From an uncultured Collinsella sp. (GTDB taxonomy: Bacteria; Actinomycetota; Coriobacteriia; Coriobacteriales; Coriobacteriaceae): a stretch of DNA of 6,655 nt. Position numbers and translations under genes: made by a program. Of the stretch, positions 6,628-6,655 are shown one piece after another. The stretch is taken from contig UQRW01000075.1 in NCBI GenBank assembly GCA_900543515.1, positions 1-6,655 on the forward strand, in the 5' to 3' direction. Positions within the stretch are counted from its first letter, which is position 1. The number at the start of each line of letters is the position of its first letter. The notes under the pieces were generated by a model. The model worked only from the letters and a program-made list of their open reading frames with translations. It had not been told where the DNA came from and searched no databases.

Positions 6628-6655
6628 GAGGCGGGGCATGCCCCGCCTCTTCTCT
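6626..6655 (+). terminator. strong terminator palindrome at the window edge
   Basis: The bases 6626-6651 form a perfect 26-base palindrome: AAGAGGCGGGGCA pairs with TGCCCCGCCTCTT. It is followed by pyrimidine-rich TCTCT before the window ends, so the U-tract cannot be fully judged. The plus strand is the better terminator direction, as the minus strand continues CTCTTACACC. No gene ending just upstream is recognisable. Confidence 0.6.

Larger units (their letters stand above)
6250..6655. other. 406-base region without a confident gene
   Basis: Upstream of the helicase gene no protein of convincing length or composition is seen on either strand, and no tRNA cloverleaf or CRISPR repeat. A 102-codon minus-strand frame (6111-6419) overlaps the helicase gene and has no family look. 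The region holds the candidate helicase promoter, the dyad 6481-6512, two tiny frames and the edge palindrome. It is relatively AT-rich between about 6470 and 6570. Confidence 0.6.

Overview
The window looks like chromosomal DNA of a high-GC Gram-positive bacterium. A gut actinobacterium of the class Coriobacteriia (Collinsella-like) fits best, but this is inference from GC-rich housekeeping genes, codon style and repeat content; nothing here proves it. The left 2.5 kb is GC-rich (39 of 60 bases are G/C in 481-540). The right half is visibly less so (29 of 60 in 5401-5460), which suggests an acquired segment joined to a conserved housekeeping block.

Layout from left to right. (1) 1-364 has no gene. 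It holds a weak terminator-like hairpin, a large nested palindromic repeat (112-267) and the tgt promoter and ribosome binding site. (2) 365-1504 (+) is tgt, queuine/preQ1 tRNA-ribosyltransferase. (3) 1505-1716 is a leader with a terminator-type hairpin directly in front of the next gene. (4) 1717-2475 (+) is a LOG/TIGR00730-type nucleoside-monophosphate phosphoribohydrolase. (5) 2507-3199 (+) is a compact type II toxin-antitoxin operon, a RelB/DinJ-like antitoxin followed by a YafQ-like RNase toxin, with its own promoter and a candidate operator. (6) 3213-3280 is a second palindromic repeat related to the first. It lies between the convergent toxin and helicase genes and supplies the helicase's last codons and stop. 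(7) 3265-6249 (-) is a 994-residue fusion of a Zn-ribbon-like segment, an archaeo-eukaryotic primase (AEP) domain, an SF2 helicase and a PLD-nuclease-like domain, i.e. the core protein of a TOTE-type conflict (defence) system. (8) 6250-6655 has no confident gene. It carries regulatory-looking dyads, two tiny candidate ORFs and a strong terminator palindrome at the window edge.

The most interesting object is the primase-helicase-nuclease fusion. Its primase and helicase motifs look intact, but the HxK(x4)D signature expected of a catalytic PLD domain reads R-L-C(x4)D, so the nuclease may be inactive or altered. It sits beside a toxin-antitoxin pair, making a small putative defence island bounded on one side by the housekeeping tgt-LOG block. 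The two related palindromes, one before tgt and one forming the 3' end of the helicase gene, suggest that a mobile REP/MITE-like family has been active here.
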